NCBI GenBank assembly: GCA_033032865.1
Contig: JAWHQI010000327.1
Location: 1,178,001-1,242,000 of the forward strand
From: Dactylorhiza incarnata
Lineage: Eukaryota > Streptophyta > Magnoliopsida > Asparagales > Orchidaceae
Reading direction: 5' to 3'
Length of the DNA: 64,000 nt
The notes under the pieces are model-generated. The model made no database searches and was not told the origin of the DNA. It saw only the letters and a list, made by a program, of their open reading frames with translations. This document shows, one piece after another, positions 42,432-54,160 of this stretch; the stretch's first letter is position 1, and every line of letters begins with the position of its first letter. The translations under genes and the position numbers were made by a program.

Positions 42432-43274
42432 TGTGACACCCCTACCCAGTTTAGCAACATTTTAAAAGTCCGCCCGAAACTCGTGATGTGAAGCAAACTA
42501 GGCAAAAGTAATAAAATTAGTATCATAATAAAAATAACTAAAGCTTACCACGGAAGTAAATGACTGGATTTAAAATTAGTAAAATACCTTACAGTTTGAA
42601 ACACAGTCCACTAGGAAGTATGTGCGAACTAACTGACTCGTATTTTCTGTAAAGAAAATTTCGAAAATGAATCAACCCACTAGCGAGCAAGGAAGACTTT
42701 CCCCCCGATGACACTAAAACATAATGAAAAAATGCTTGCATACTTTAAAATATTCTTTATACTAAGGAAAATATATTGTAGTTCTATGTATGCTTTACTA
42801 TGAATGTACGATTGAATATAAATCATCTTTTTATGATTAAATCTTCTTCTGAATCTTCTCTGAGTCCGGGGTTATTTATATATAGGGTTCTTGGACCCGA
42901 CTTCATATTTGAAATGGAGAGGACTTATATTCTCTCTTCTTCTTATTCCTTGTTGTATAAATTCTTATTCACGTTCTAGCGATTCAAATCTCTACTAGCG
43001 AACATAGGTGTTCTAGTGTCTCGCGGTCACAGACACAGACTCGTATCTAGTAATGAGGGGTCGACTCCCCAACATGAGGCTCATAAGGACTGCTAAGCCC
43101 TATGACTAAGATAATGTTTCTCTATCTATCACGAGAGAACATCTCGACTGTGCCTCCTGATTATCTTCTATTAGTGGGCGACGTGAATATAGAAAAGAGC
43201 AACGTCGTCGAGAATTACTCGTGATTAGACCCTCAAATTAGAATTATAATTGTTTTAAAATTTTGGATGTTACA
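42432..43274 (-). repeat. 3' LTR of element G, shorter form
   Basis: 843 bp. It matches 57282-58064 and 59992-60066, lacking the middle 1.93 kb. The polypurine tract TTAGGAGGGAAGATT lies at 43275-43289. Confidence 0.85.
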
Positions 43275-43859
43275 AATCTTCCCTCCTAATAAAATTTTCG
43301 TCCTTGAAAATTGCAATCTTACTTGAGTCAAAAGGAAGGCATGGTATTCACTACTCATAAGCTCATCTTCTCTCTCCCATATAAATTCTAATTTATCACT
43401 AGTCCACCAAAGACCTTCACAAAATGGATCTCATTGTTCCTATGCTTTTGAATTCTTGAGACCACAATCTTGACTAGGTTCTTTGACTACTATCATCTGA
43501 TAAGAGACATGAAACACATCAAGTCATTTATCTCCTGTGGAAAGGCTAACTTGTAAGCAACTTCACATATGCATTCAAATATTTTGAATGGACGAACAAA
43601 TATGGGTGCTTAATTTCATCCGCATAAATCTAGAATCACCTTTAAACAGTTTGACTTTAAGATAGACAAAATCTCTAATATTGAATTCCATGGTCATGTG
43701 GCTCTGATCATAAGAGTTGGTTTATCTATCCTGGGCTATCTTTATACGGTTCTGGACAAGTTTTAATTGTTTCGTCGTTTTATAATTCCAAGATTCTTTT
43801 TTAACGTTTTTTCTTTATTTTTAGCTCAAGAAAGGGATATCTAACAAAATCTACTATAA
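43275..43859 (-). pseudogene. End of Gypsy pol of element G
   Basis: Minus frames with stops read EIPFVKVLW-like and LEFIWEREDELMSSEYHAF, the usual end of Ty3/Gypsy pol next to the 3' LTR. It is highly decayed and cut by element E at 43860. Confidence 0.6.
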
Positions 43860-43864
43860 AGAGC

Positions 43865-43987
43865 TGATGAAATGTCACAAAATGAGAGAGCAATCTATTC
43901 CAATACAACATTCGGGTATATATAGATAACCCGTACAACAATATTAATACTACGCAACATAAAAATAACGATAACGCAAACTCAACA
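43865..43987 (-). repeat. 3' LTR of element E
   Basis: 123 bp; minus orientation TGTTGAGTTTGCG to ATTTCATCA. The polypurine tract GAGGGGGGG (43988-43996) abuts it. Confidence 0.95.
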
Positions 43988-43994
43988 CCCCCCC

Positions 43995-45242
43995 TCAAGT
44001 TGGGCGTGTAATGTCAGCCATGCCAAACTTGCCGATAAGATTATTGAACATATTGAAGCTCAAACCCTTCGTGAGAACATCAGCCAACTGTTGATCAGAT
44101 GGTACGAATGGGGTAACCACTGTCCCCCTGTCAATATTCTCCTTAATGAAATGCCTGTCGATCTCGATGTGCTTCGTGCGATCATGCTGTACTGGATTAT
44201 GCGCTATAGAAATCGCCACTTTATTATCGCAATACAACCTGACCGGCTCATTCCTCTTCAAACCCAGTTCCCCCAGGATGGTAGAGATCCATAGTCCTTC
44301 ACAAATGCCATGGGCCATCGCCCTAAACTCGGCCTCAGCACTCGATCTAGCAACAACATGTTGCTTCTTGCTCCTCCAGCTAACCAGATTTCCTTCGACC
44401 ATAGCACAATATCCCGAGGTGGAACGTCTGTCAGATGGCGATCCAGCCCAGTCTGCATCAGTATAGACTTCAATAGTCAATTTTTCATTTTTGGAAAGTA
44501 GGATGCCCTTCCCTGGTGAGGACTTGAGGTATCTGAGGACTCGATGCGCAGCGTCAACATGTCGGGTCTTGGGAGTGTGCATGAACTGACTGAGAACTCC
44601 CACTGCATAAGAAATGTCAGGTCGAGTGTGCGATAAGTAGATTAATTTCCCAACCAGCCTCTGGAAACCAGGGATATCTTCAATCACATCACCATCATCC
44701 CTACCTAGCTTGTGGTTGGTCTCGATTGGGGTATCGGCAGGTCTACAACCACTCATCCCGGTAGCATCAAGAAGATCGAGCGTATATTTCCTTTGAGATA
44801 AGAAAATACCGTGCTTTGACCTCGCAACCTCAATGCCTAAGAAGTACTTGAGGTCCCCCAAGTCTTTCACATCGAATTCCTTAGCCAATTTTCCCTTAAG
44901 GGCCTGAATCTCCACGTCGTCATCCCCAGTTATTATAATATCGTCCACATAAACTATTAGGACAGCCAATTTCCCTTTGCTGATTCTTATAAACATAGTA
45001 TGGTCTGCATTGCTCTGGCTGTATCCGAAACTTGCATGGCTTTGTGGAACCTTCCAAACCAAGCTCTGGCTGATTGTTTTAGGCCGTATAGCGGCCTCTT
45101 TAACTTGCACACTTTCCCTGTGGATCCCTGTGGAGTGAGCCCCGGAGGAAGAGCCATGTACACCTCTTCTTCGAGATCGCCATGAAGGTAGGCGTTCTTG
45201 ACATCTAATTGGCAAAGTTTCCACCCCTTGCAAGCAGCGCAA
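43995..45242 (-). pseudogene. RT C-terminal part and RNase H of element E
   Basis: Coding sense begins near 45025 with GYSQSNADHTMFI. The RT active site YVDDIIITGD, then RNase H (TDADWAGSPSDRRSTSGYC, SKKQHVVARSSAEAEFRAM, YCDNKVAISIAHNPVQHD) follow without a break to the natural stop at 43995. The first 70 codons of the open frame lie before the frameshift point and are not part of the protein. Confidence 0.9.
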
Positions 45243-45442
45243 GAAATGAGGATCCTGATTGAGTTCATCTTTGCAACAGGAGCAAACGTCTCCTGGTAAT
45301 CAATACCCTCCGTCTGAGAGTAGCCTCTCGCCACCAGCCTTGCTTGTATCGTTCCACAACTCCCGAGGGATTCTGTTTGACAGCGAACACCCATTTGCAT
45401 CCCACCACTTTCTTTCCTGGAGGTAATTGAACCAAATCCCAT
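44987..45442 (-). pseudogene. RT N-terminal part of element E
   Basis: ARLVARGYSQTEGIDYQETF, LCQLDVKNAYLHGDLEEEVY and LKRPLYGLKQSARAWFGRF lie in this frame, between two frameshifts near 45345 and 45030. Confidence 0.88.
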
Positions 45443-46443
45443 GTGTTGTTCTTCTCCAGGGCATTCATTTCTTCAAACATGGCTAACTTCCATCTGTCAT
45501 CGGAAATGACATCCTGCCACGAAGTTGGGACAGAAACAGAAGACAAAGAGGAAACAAACACTCTATGGGAGGTTGTTAGAGAAGTATAAGACACGAATTG
45601 AGATATGGGGTGCCGAGTAGAAGTACCTTCCGACGGGTCAGGTGGGTGATCTGATATCCAGATGTTAGGCCGCGTGTTTGAAACCTTTTGCCGACGAGAG
45701 TAAACCTGTAGGGGTTTATGGACCTGGACCTCTACAGGTGGGGCATATGGACTAGCGGGAGTAGGTAGAGTGGGATGATATGCGGGAGGAATAGGTAAAG
45801 GGATGATCTCCAGAGAAAAAGGGGAACTCACTTCCGACGTAGGAGAGGGCCCCCCCTGAAGTGAGAACCCGTAATAACTCTCAGATTCACGGAACGTGAC
45901 ATCCATGGTGACGAAAACCTTCTTGCTGACAGGGTCATAACATTTATACCCTTTCTGAGTAGGGGAATATCCGATGAACACACACTTGTGCGCACGGGCA
46001 TCAAGTTTCGAGCGGTGGTAGATGTGGACAAAGCAAACACATCCAAAGACACGAGGTTGTAGAGTGGTAGGTGGCACGCCAAGCATGGTAAGGGGAGTTT
46101 CGAAACCGAGAACACGTGAAGGCATACGGTTGATAAGATATGCCGCGGTGAGAACCGCATCGCCCCAGTAGTACTTTGGAAGATGCATGTGAAGGAGAAG
46201 ACATCGAGCAACTTCCAGGAGGTGATGCTTTTTCCGTTCTGCCACTCCATTTTGAGCAGGAGAGTAGACACATGATGTCTGATGAATGATCCCGTGATCG
46301 ACCAAGTATTGCTCGAAAGCCGAATCCATGAATTCCCGACCATTATCAGTGCGGAGAATTTTTATGGGGGTCGCAAACTGGGTGGAGACCATATTATGAA
46401 AACGTCGAAACAAGGAGAACACTTCACTTTTTGCCTTAATCAA
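45265..46443 (-). pseudogene. Integrase second half and linker of element E
   Basis: KILRTDNGREFMDSAF and NGVAERKKHHLLEVARCL give the integrase core, then INRMPSRVLGFETPLTMLG, RVFGCVCFVHIYHRSKLDAR and a Pro-rich linker before RT. It is in the same frame as the upstream piece, separated by one stop at 46450-46452. Confidence 0.9.
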
Positions 46444-46449
46444 GTAAAC

Positions 46450-48258
46450 CTACGTGGTACGCGAAAAACAATCGATGAACATCACAAACCAACAACAACC
46501 AGAAATAGATGCAACCGGGCAAGGACCCCACACATCGCTATGTATCAAATGGAAATGAGCAGTACTGCGAGAAGAAACATGATGAAAAGAAGTACGATGA
46601 TGTTTACTAAGGTCACAAGCATCACAATGAAAATTATGAAGTACATCAGATGACAAAACAGGAAATAAATGTTTCATAGAAACGATAGATGGATGTCCCA
46701 GCCGACAGTGCCAGGACTCTAAGGTGGCAACCTGATCCGCATGAAGGGCCTGGGGAGAGGAAATCGGGGCAGAGGAATCGAACACGTAGAGCCCATTCAC
46801 CAGTTTACCAGTTCCAATCACCGTTCCCGTCTTCAGGTCCTGAAAAATGCAAGAGGAAGGAAAAAAGGTTACGGAACAGTTCAACGAATTGGTTAAATGA
46901 CTAATGGAAAGAAGATTCCGAGTGAAGTTTGGGACGTGAAGAACATAGGAAAGGGTGAAGGAGGAGCACGGGATGGAACCCTTTCCGGCAATCGGGGAAA
47001 GGGACCCATCAGCGACGCTCACCTTTTCACGACCTGACAATGGAGAGTAGGACACAAAACCTGAGGAAGAGCTGGTCATATGATTTGTTGCTCCAGAGTC
47101 AATGATCCAGTGAGTAGAGGGGCGAGTGGAAGCAGCATGAGCACCTGGTGGCCCCTGATGGGCATACGAAGACGATGGGGCTGGGGACTCCGGTGACTGT
47201 CCCTGCATCAAGCGACGGAAGGCAAGCACCTCATCGGCAGAGAGAGTCAATGTCGGAGCAGGCAAGACAGGAGGAGGCTGCGGCTTTTCAAGACTTTCAG
47301 ACAGATGCGCGGAGCGGGGCTGAGGAGAACGACCTGAGGTACGGCCGAAACCACGACCTCCACGAGAGGGAGGTCCACCACGGGGTGCAGGAAACCCATG
47401 AAGACTAAAGCAAGTCTCTCGTGTATGGAGGGCCTTCCCGCAATAGTCACAGAGCAGGTGATCCTTGTCACTGGGCTTTGATCTAGAATCACGAGGTCCC
47501 CGAGGCCCAGTTTGGGCCGCCAAAGCAAAACCATATGGAGGAGGATCTGGAGTCCAAGTTTGTCGCCTATCAAATTCCTGCTGAACCAGACTGAATACCT
47601 CAGGAAGAGAGGGCAAAGGGGAGCGGCCAAGGATCTGCACACTGATGTGGTCGAAATCCCGATGCAAACCGTGAAGGAATTCAAAAACTCTATTCCGATC
47701 TTCTCGTGCGCGAACAAGAACTTCATCCTCAGGTGACACAAGAGTGAGCGAGTCGAAATGATCATATTCCTGATATAATTGGGTGAACTCGAGATAGTAG
47801 GCCGACGGAGGACGGTCGCCTTGACGTAAGAGGAAAATCTTTCTGCGCAGCTGAAATATCTGGGCTGCATTGCCCCGGCCCGAATAAGTAGTCTCGGCTC
47901 TTCGCCAAATATCGGCAGCAGTATCAAGGAACAGGTAGTTGCGGGTAATGGAATCAATCATGGAGTTCGTCAACCAAGACATGACGAGGGAATTCTCCGA
48001 TTCCCATTGCGCCCAATCCGGTGAATCTGAGGTAGGGGTAGGGGTAGTACCCATGACATACCCAAACAGTCTCCTGCTCTTCAAAGCGAGGGTAACTGCC
48101 CGAGACCACGGGAGATAATTTGTACCATCCAGGCGAATCGTCGTGATCTGAGGAGTATTGTGATCATGTCCAGGACGGGAGAAAACACTGGGTGTAGCAG
48201 GGGCCGCGGGAGCACATGTGGTAGAAGACATAGCGGGAGATCCATCAGTTCCGGCCAT
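46450..48258 (-). pseudogene. Gag-protease-integrase start of element E
   Basis: The preferred start is MAGTDGSPAM at 48258; the frame is open from 48297. Gag core (RLDGTNYLPWSRAVTLALKS), CCHC knuckle CDYCGKALHTRETC, protease WIIDSGATNHMTS, GAG-pre-integrase ESWHCRLGHPS, then integrase FHLIHSDVWGPCPVASISG up to a TAG in place of a Trp codon. Confidence 0.9.
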
Positions 48259-48297
48259 GGTAACCAAGAATACAAAACGAGGTGACCGGGAGAACAA

Positions 48298-48751
48298 AAA
48301 AAAAACGCCTAGATAGAAACTAGGGCTGCCTCATATAAAGAGGGAGGAGAGAAAAAAAGGAGTAGACACCGGAAATGGCATCAAACGGACGATTGCATCT
48401 CCGGTGTCCAAAAAACGGAACAAATCGAGGTGGAGTCGGACTGACTCCTAGGCGGAGGAGGAAGAAAAGATGAGAAGAAGAAAACTGGAGAAAAAAAACG
48501 GGAAGAAGAACCCGGAAGAAGAGACGGAACCCCCGACCCGAGCGGAAGGTTCGACTGCGAGACGGAACCCCCGACGCTCTGGACGCGGGCTTGCGGGAGG
48601 AGACGCCGGATGAGGGACGCCGGACGAAGGCTAGCGGGATGTCCGACGAGCGATACGCGCCGATTGGGCGGCGGATCGAGCGAGGCGAGGCGGGGCGGAA
48701 CTAGCGGCGCAGGTGCGGAAACGAGGAGATCAGTATCGGGGAAGCCCTAAG
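48298..48751 (-). other. 5' leader of element E
   Basis: Purine/GC-rich untranslated leader between the PBS and gag. No gene seen. Confidence 0.75.
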
Positions 48752-48763
48752 GCTCTGATACCA
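48752..48763 (-). other. Primer-binding site of element E
   Basis: Minus strand reads TGGTATCAGAGC, abutting the LTR at 48764. Confidence 0.93.
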
Positions 48764-48886
48764 TGATGAAATGTCACAAAATGAGAGAGCAATCTATTCC
48801 AATACAACATTCGGGTATATATAGATAACCCGCACAACAATATTAATACTACGCAACATAAAAATAACGATAACGCAAACTCAACA
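48764..48886 (-). repeat. 5' LTR of element E
   Basis: 123 bp, one C/T difference from the 3' LTR. A TATATATAG on the plus strand near 48816-48824 gives a minus-strand TATA-like CTATATATA. Confidence 0.95.
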
Positions 48887-49069
48887 AGAGCCTCAAAAGG
48901 TGGCATACTAAAACTCGTCTGGAATTATTATTATAAATGATTCTACCTGCAGGGCGTATCCTCACTTTCTCTAAAAGTACAAAATGCATATGTTCAACAT
49001 ATCTCCTATGATTCTATTGACGCACTCTATTTATATATTTACTTGAGGATGAACGATCGTTATAAACTT

Positions 49070-49261
49070 TGTTAAAACAGATAAAAGCCCATGTATAAAA
49101 AGGCCCATTTGGGTCTTTCCTCCTTAAGCTCCTTTAGTCCCACATTGCCTTTCTCAATTCTTCCTTTCTCCCTTGTCCTATTTAAGGACCTATTTTTCTT
49201 GTATTAAGTGAGAAGAAAATAATATAATACCAAGAGTGGTTTCCAAAGTTGTTCTTCTACA
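49070..49261 (+). repeat. 5' LTR of element F
   Basis: TGTTAAAACAGATAAAAG to GTTCTTCTACA. About four substitutions and a 2-base indel against the 3' LTR. Confidence 0.95.
49094..49103 (+). promoter_or_regulatory. TATA box of element F
   Basis: TATAAAAAGG, 25 bases into the LTR; conserved in the 3' LTR. Confidence 0.6.
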
Positions 49262-49273
49262 TGGTATCAGAGA
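49262..49273 (+). other. Primer-binding site of element F
   Basis: TGGTATCAGAGA directly after the LTR; one change at the last base of the common PBS. Confidence 0.92.
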
Positions 49274-49369
49274 TAGGTTCCTAATCCCGTTATTTCCGGT
49301 TGATGCTCTTGCTCCCGACTCTCCTCTCCCAACTACCCAACTCCTACTACCCCAACTCCTACCAACAAC

Positions 49370-49790
49370 CCTCCAGCAAACCCACTCGCCAACCTGGTAT
49401 CAACAACCCTCCAGCAAACCCACTCTCCAACTCCCAGCCAACTACAAAACCCACTCGCCAACCTCTCCTACCAACAGCCCTCCAGCAAACCCACTCGCCA
49501 ACACCCAACCAACTACAAAACCCACTCGCCAACCTCTCCTACCAACAACCCTCCAGCAAACCCACTCGCCAACCTCTCCTACCAACAGCCCTCCAGCAAA
49601 CCCACTCGCCAACCTCTCCTACCAACAGCCCTCCAGCAAACCCACTCGCCAACTCCCAGCCAACTACAAAACCCACTCGCCAACCTCTCCTACCAACAGC
49701 CCTCCAGCAAACCCACTCGCCAACCTCTCCTACCAACAACCCTCCAGCAAACCCACTCGCCAACCTACCTCTCCTACCCAACCCACTCGC
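49370..49790 (+). repeat. 40-bp minisatellite in the leader of element F
   Basis: Units of 40 bp built on CCCACTCGCCAACCTCTCCT plus ACCAACAGCCCTCCAGCAAA, mixed with a 31-bp variant carrying CCAACTACAAAA. Because 40 is not a multiple of three, the repeat opens long Pro/Ser/Thr/Asn-rich frames in more than one frame and on the other strand. I treat these as artefacts, since the gag start lies after the repeat. Confidence 0.9.
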
Positions 49791-49882
49791 CAATACCAAC
49801 AGCCCTCCTAGCCATCCTCCTAGCCAACTCCTGCCCAACCTCCCTCTCCCACTCTCCCACTCTTGCAAGCTCCCACTCGGCA

Positions 49883-50815
49883 ATGGGAACTGCTGCTGCC
49901 CCCACTTCTTCCACTCTTCGGGCTTTTGCTAGCACCTCTCCTGTTTCGGATCCTCGGGATGAACTCAGGATTACTACCATCTCCCTTGCCGGGAAGAAGA
50001 ACTTTGTGGAATGAGTTCATTCAGTTCGTTGGGTCCTTCAGACTAAGGGTTTCCTTCACCATCTTACCTGCATCCCTTCCACTGTCCCTACAGAGACTTG
50101 GCTTCGCGATGATGGCCGCGTCCAGTCTTGGCTTCTGAATTCCATGGAGGGTGAACAGTACCAGATGGCTATGTATCATGACACTGCCAAAGCTATGTGA
50201 GATGAGCTTCATTCCCTATACTCTGGGAAAGATAGTCTCCAACACCTGTTTGACATCTTTCTTGCTCTACAACAGCTTGACCCTGGGCTTGATGGGGATC
50301 TCACCTCTTATGTTGCCCAGTCCAAAACTCTTGTGGAGGCCTGGATACAACATCAGCCCTCTACTCCAGACCTCGCAACTCAACGTGCACAGAAGGAAGC
50401 TGTTGGTATTGCCTAAATGATGGCCCGCATTCCTCCTCATTTCCACAATGTTCGAGCAAACATCCTCTCCTCTCCTACTATACCCTCTCTCTCTGATGTT
50501 TGCTCCATGTTGCTCAAGGTGACGCCACCTACTGGCCTTCCGACCCCTTCTCCTGTTTTCCTTCATCACGGTTCAGATCACAAACCCCCACCTTTTCCCT
50601 CTCGGGGTGGCCGCTCTAATACACGAGGGAGTGGTCGTGACAACCGTCATCGCCCTAAAGGACCGAACACCCGTCCTTGCACCTTTTGTGGCCGGGATGG
50701 TCACACTGAAGCAGTATGCTATAGGAAACATGGGTTTCCACCGCAACCTGGTTCTTCCTACCCCATGCCTCCACTGCTCATGAGACTGCTTCTCACCATG
50801 ACATTGATGCCTTAA
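49883..50815 (+). pseudogene. Gag of element F
   Basis: Preferred start MGTAAAPTSSTLRAFAS at 49883. The frame continues ELRITTISLAGKKNFVE and carries stops TGA 50012, TGA 50198 and TAA 50414. After these, PHFHNVRANILSSPTIPSLS and a CCHC knuckle CTFCGRDGHTEAVC remain in the same frame. Near 50760 the frame shifts to the protease frame. Confidence 0.85.
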
Positions 50816-50823
50816 GGGGAGAA

Positions 50824-52719
50824 ATGCAGCAGTTGCGTGGTCTGCTGTCCCTGCCATCTTCCTCTGGTTCTTCGGTCTCCCATACAGGTATCTCCCATGT
50901 CTCCCATAACCCCTCCTGGATTTTGGATTCCGGTGCAACCAACCACATCACTCCTCAGAAGCCGGCTTTGTATTTGGACTCTCCTTGTCCAAAGCTTATT
51001 ACCGTGGCCAATGGAGACACTACCCCTGTTACTGGTTGTGGCGATATGATGCTCACTCCAACTATCCCGTTGAAATATGTTCTCCATGTTCCAGGATCTC
51101 ACTTTAATTTACTTTCTGTCAGTCGTCTCACCAATGATCATGATTGTCTTATTACTTTCTCTTCCTCTACATTTCTTATGCAGGATCGGCAGACTCAGAA
51201 TATCATTGGTAGCGGGCGGCTGTCTAACGGGCTCTATATCTTGGATCCACCTGCTCCTGCGCTATCTTCCATAAGTTCGATTGACATGCATCGTCGCCTT
51301 GGTCATGCCTCTCTTCCAATCCTCCAGAAGGCCCTGCCGAACTATCATTTCTCTTCTTTCAATTGTGAATCTTGTATCTATGGAAAACAACATCGATCTG
51401 TTTTCCCTCTTAGTTGTAATCGAAGTATTGCCCCGTTTGATTTAGTGCATTCTGATATTTGGGGACCTTACAAAACCCCAAGTCTTTTTGGTTATCGCTA
51501 CTTCGTTACTTTTATTGATGATTACTCCCGCATGACCTGGTTATATATGATGCATGATCGCTCTGAACTCCTATCTATTTTTTGTTCCTTTGCCGCTGAA
51601 ACCACCACCCAATTTTCTCGCAACATTAAAATACTTCGCACTGACAATGCCCGTGAATACACTAGCAATGACTTCCAACAGTTCTGCAGCTCCCTGGGGA
51701 CTATTCACCAAACCTCCTGTTCTTATACGCCGCAACAAAACGGCATCGTTGAACGAAAGAACCGCCACCTTCTCGAAGTGGCCCGATCTCTCCTCTTTCA
51801 GATGCACGTCCCTACTTACTACTGGAATTTTGCTATCTCCACTGTATGCTACCTTATCAACCGCATGCCCTCCTCGGTCCTCAACTTCTCCACCCCCTTC
51901 TCTCTCTTATACCCTGAGCGCGAACCATTTCCCTTAACTCCACGGGTCTTTGGCTGCGTCTGCTTCATCCATCATCTTGGACCTCCAGCTGACAAATTAG
52001 CCCCACGTGCTACTCGCTCCATGTTCGTTGGGTACTTCCGGACTCAAAAGGGCTACGTTTGTTATTCTCCCTCTACCCGAAAATTGATTACGTCTGCGGA
52101 CGTTACTTTCCTTGAACAACAGTCTTTTCATAACACCGCCCCCATGACACCTTCTTCCCCTTCTGATCTCCCACGTCCTGTTGTTCCTACCACATCCCCG
52201 TTACCACCTCTTCTCCCACCACCTCCTCTTCGTGTCTATTCTCGTCGCTCCCCTCGAACTAGTGCCTCGCAACAGCCCCTGCCCACCACGGATGCTCCGC
52301 TGCCTGCTGATTCACCCGCACCTTCCACCGCGCATCCTCTCTGCGACTATGTCTCCTTACATCGGTTGTCTCCTGATTTGCAGAGGTTTGCGGCTTCTTT
52401 GTCCTCTATTTCCCTTCCCTCTTCTGTGCAGGAAGCTCTTCAACATTCCGGGTGGCGGGCTGCAATGGATGAAGAGATGACGGCTCTCTGGGCGAACAAC
52501 ACATGGGACCTTGTTCCCCCTCCTCCTGACCAGTCCCTGGTTAGTTGCAAGTGGATCTTCACTGTCAAATATCATCCCGATGGGCGGGTTGATTGCCTTA
52601 AGGCTCGTCTTGTCGCTCGTGGATTCACTCAACAGCATGGTATTGATTATGAGGAAACCTTCTCTCCAGTTGCCAAGCTCAACACTGTTCGCGTGCTCAT
52701 ATCTCTTGCGGTCCATTGA
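50824..52719 (+). pseudogene. Protease-integrase-RT start of element F
   Basis: Protease WILDSGATNHITPQ, GAG-pre-integrase SIDMHRRLGHASLP, integrase LVHSDIWGPYKTPSLFGYRY, KILRTDNAREYTSNDF (Ala where Gly is usual) and NGIVERKNRHLLEVAR, then the Pro/Ser linker and RT start (KARLVARGFTQQHGIDYEE). 631 codons end at a TGA (52717-52719); the same frame continues after it. Confidence 0.9.
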
Positions 52720-53994
52720 CAGTGGCCGCTACACCAGCTTGACATCAAGAATGCATTCCTCAATGACGATCTGATGGAAACGGTTTATATGAAACAACCT
52801 CCTGGTTATGCAACCACGAGGGAGTCCCTAGCCTGTCACCTGAAGAAATCCTTATACGGCCTCAAACAGTCTCCTCGGGCATGGTTTGAGAAATTTAGTC
52901 GGGTGGTTCGTGAGTGTGGCTTTACCCAAAGCTCAGCAGATTTCTCATTGTTTACCCGTCGACGCCCCTCCGGAACAGTGATTCTCTTGGTCTATGTTGA
53001 TGACATTCTTGTCACGGGAGATGACCTTGCTGGCATTGTTCACATCAAGAAGTATCTTGCCTCTCAATTTCACACCAAGGACCTAGGTCGGCTACGGTAC
53101 TTCCTAGGGATTGAGATCGCTCGACGGCCGGATGGTTTAGTTCTCTCTCAGCGGAAATATTGTCTTGATCTCCTACATGATGCTGGCTACTCTGGGTGTA
53201 AACCTGTGAACACACCCATGGATACAAACCATCAACTGAGTTCTCACGGATCGGACTCAGATATGCTCCTTCCTAATCCAGAGTATTATCGACGCCTCGT
53301 GGGCAAGCTTATCTATCTGACTGTCACACGTCCAGATATCTCTTTTGCGGTTGGCGTGGTCAGCCGCTTCATGCATACTCCCCGGACTTCCCACCTTCAG
53401 GCTGTCGAAAGAATTCTTAGATACTTAAAGAATGCTCCTGGACAAGGCCTGGTATACAAGCCTTACCCCTTTCTATCCCTTGTGGCATACTGTGATGCTG
53501 ATTATGCTGGGTCTCTCGATGATCGTCGTTCAACCAGCGGTTACTGCACATACTTTGGTGGAAATCTAGTTACCTGGCGAAGCAAGAAGCAAACGGTGGT
53601 TGCTCGCTCCTCTGCTGAAGCCAAGTATCGTTCCATGGCCGCTGCCATCTCTGAACTCACCTGGCTTGAGAATCTCCTCACTGATTTAGGAGTCCAGCTT
53701 TCGGCTCCTGCACGTCTCTTTTGTGATAGTCAAGCTGCTATACATATTGCTGAAAATCCTGTGTTTCACGAACGCACCAAACATATAGAGGTTGACTGTC
53801 ACTTTGTCCGGGAAAAGGTTCGGCTTCAGAAAATTTGTCTCCGTCATGTTCCTGCTGCTGATCAAGTCTCTGATGTTCTTACAAAAGCTCTACCTCGCTC
53901 TCTGTACCAGAAGTGCCTTTCCAAGCTTGGTGCCTACGACTTGTATGCTCCAGCTTGCGGGGGAGTGTTAAAACAGATAAAAGCCCATGTATAA
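52720..53994 (+). pseudogene. RT-RNase H of element F
   Basis: Same frame as the previous piece after one stop codon. LHQLDIKNAFLNDDLMETVY, LKKSLYGLKQSPRAWFEKF and YVDDILVTGD give RT. RNase H: DADYAGSLDDRRSTSGYCTY, SKKQTVVARSSAEAKYRSMA (Lys where Glu is usual) and LFCDSQAAIHIAENPVFHER. The frame ends at 53994, 29 bases inside the 3' LTR. Confidence 0.9.
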
Positions 53995-54155
53995 AAAGGC
54001 CCATTTGGGCCTTTCCTCCTTAAGCTCCTTTAGTCCCACATTGCCTTTCTCAATTCTTCCTTTCTCCCTTGTCCTATTTAAGGACCTATTTTTCTTGTAT
54101 TAAGTTAGAAGAAATTAATATAATCAAGAGTGGTTTCCAAAGTTTTTCTTCTACA
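53966..54155 (+). repeat. 3' LTR of element F
   Basis: 190 bp; polypurine tract GCGGGGGAG (53957-53965) abuts it. TSD AACTT at 54156-54160. Confidence 0.95.
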
Positions 54156-54160
54156 AACTT

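Larger units (their letters stand above)
43865..48886 (-). mobile_element. Element E: Copia retrotransposon in G
   Basis: LTRs of 123 bp (43865-43987 and 48764-48886) differ at one base and are flanked by AGAGC (43860-43864, 48887-48891). All Copia domains are present on the minus strand: gag, protease, integrase, RT, RNase H. Breaks: one stop near 46450 and two frameshifts (near 45345 and 45030). It is the same broad lineage as C and D by gag and protease, but with canonical TG...CA ends. Confidence 0.95.
49070..54155 (+). mobile_element. Element F: Copia retrotransposon in G
   Basis: LTRs of 192 bp (49070-49261) and 190 bp (53966-54155), flanked by AACTT (49065-49069, 54156-54160). Order: PBS, minisatellite-bearing leader, gag with three stops, frameshift, protease-integrase-RT, one TGA, RT-RNase H, polypurine tract. 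It differs from E, C and D in gag and RNase H and belongs to another Copia family. Confidence 0.95.

Noticed and set aside
49236..49932. Pro/Thr-rich protein of about 200 residues at the start of F
   Set aside because: Produced by the 40-bp minisatellite in overlapping frames; gag starts after it.
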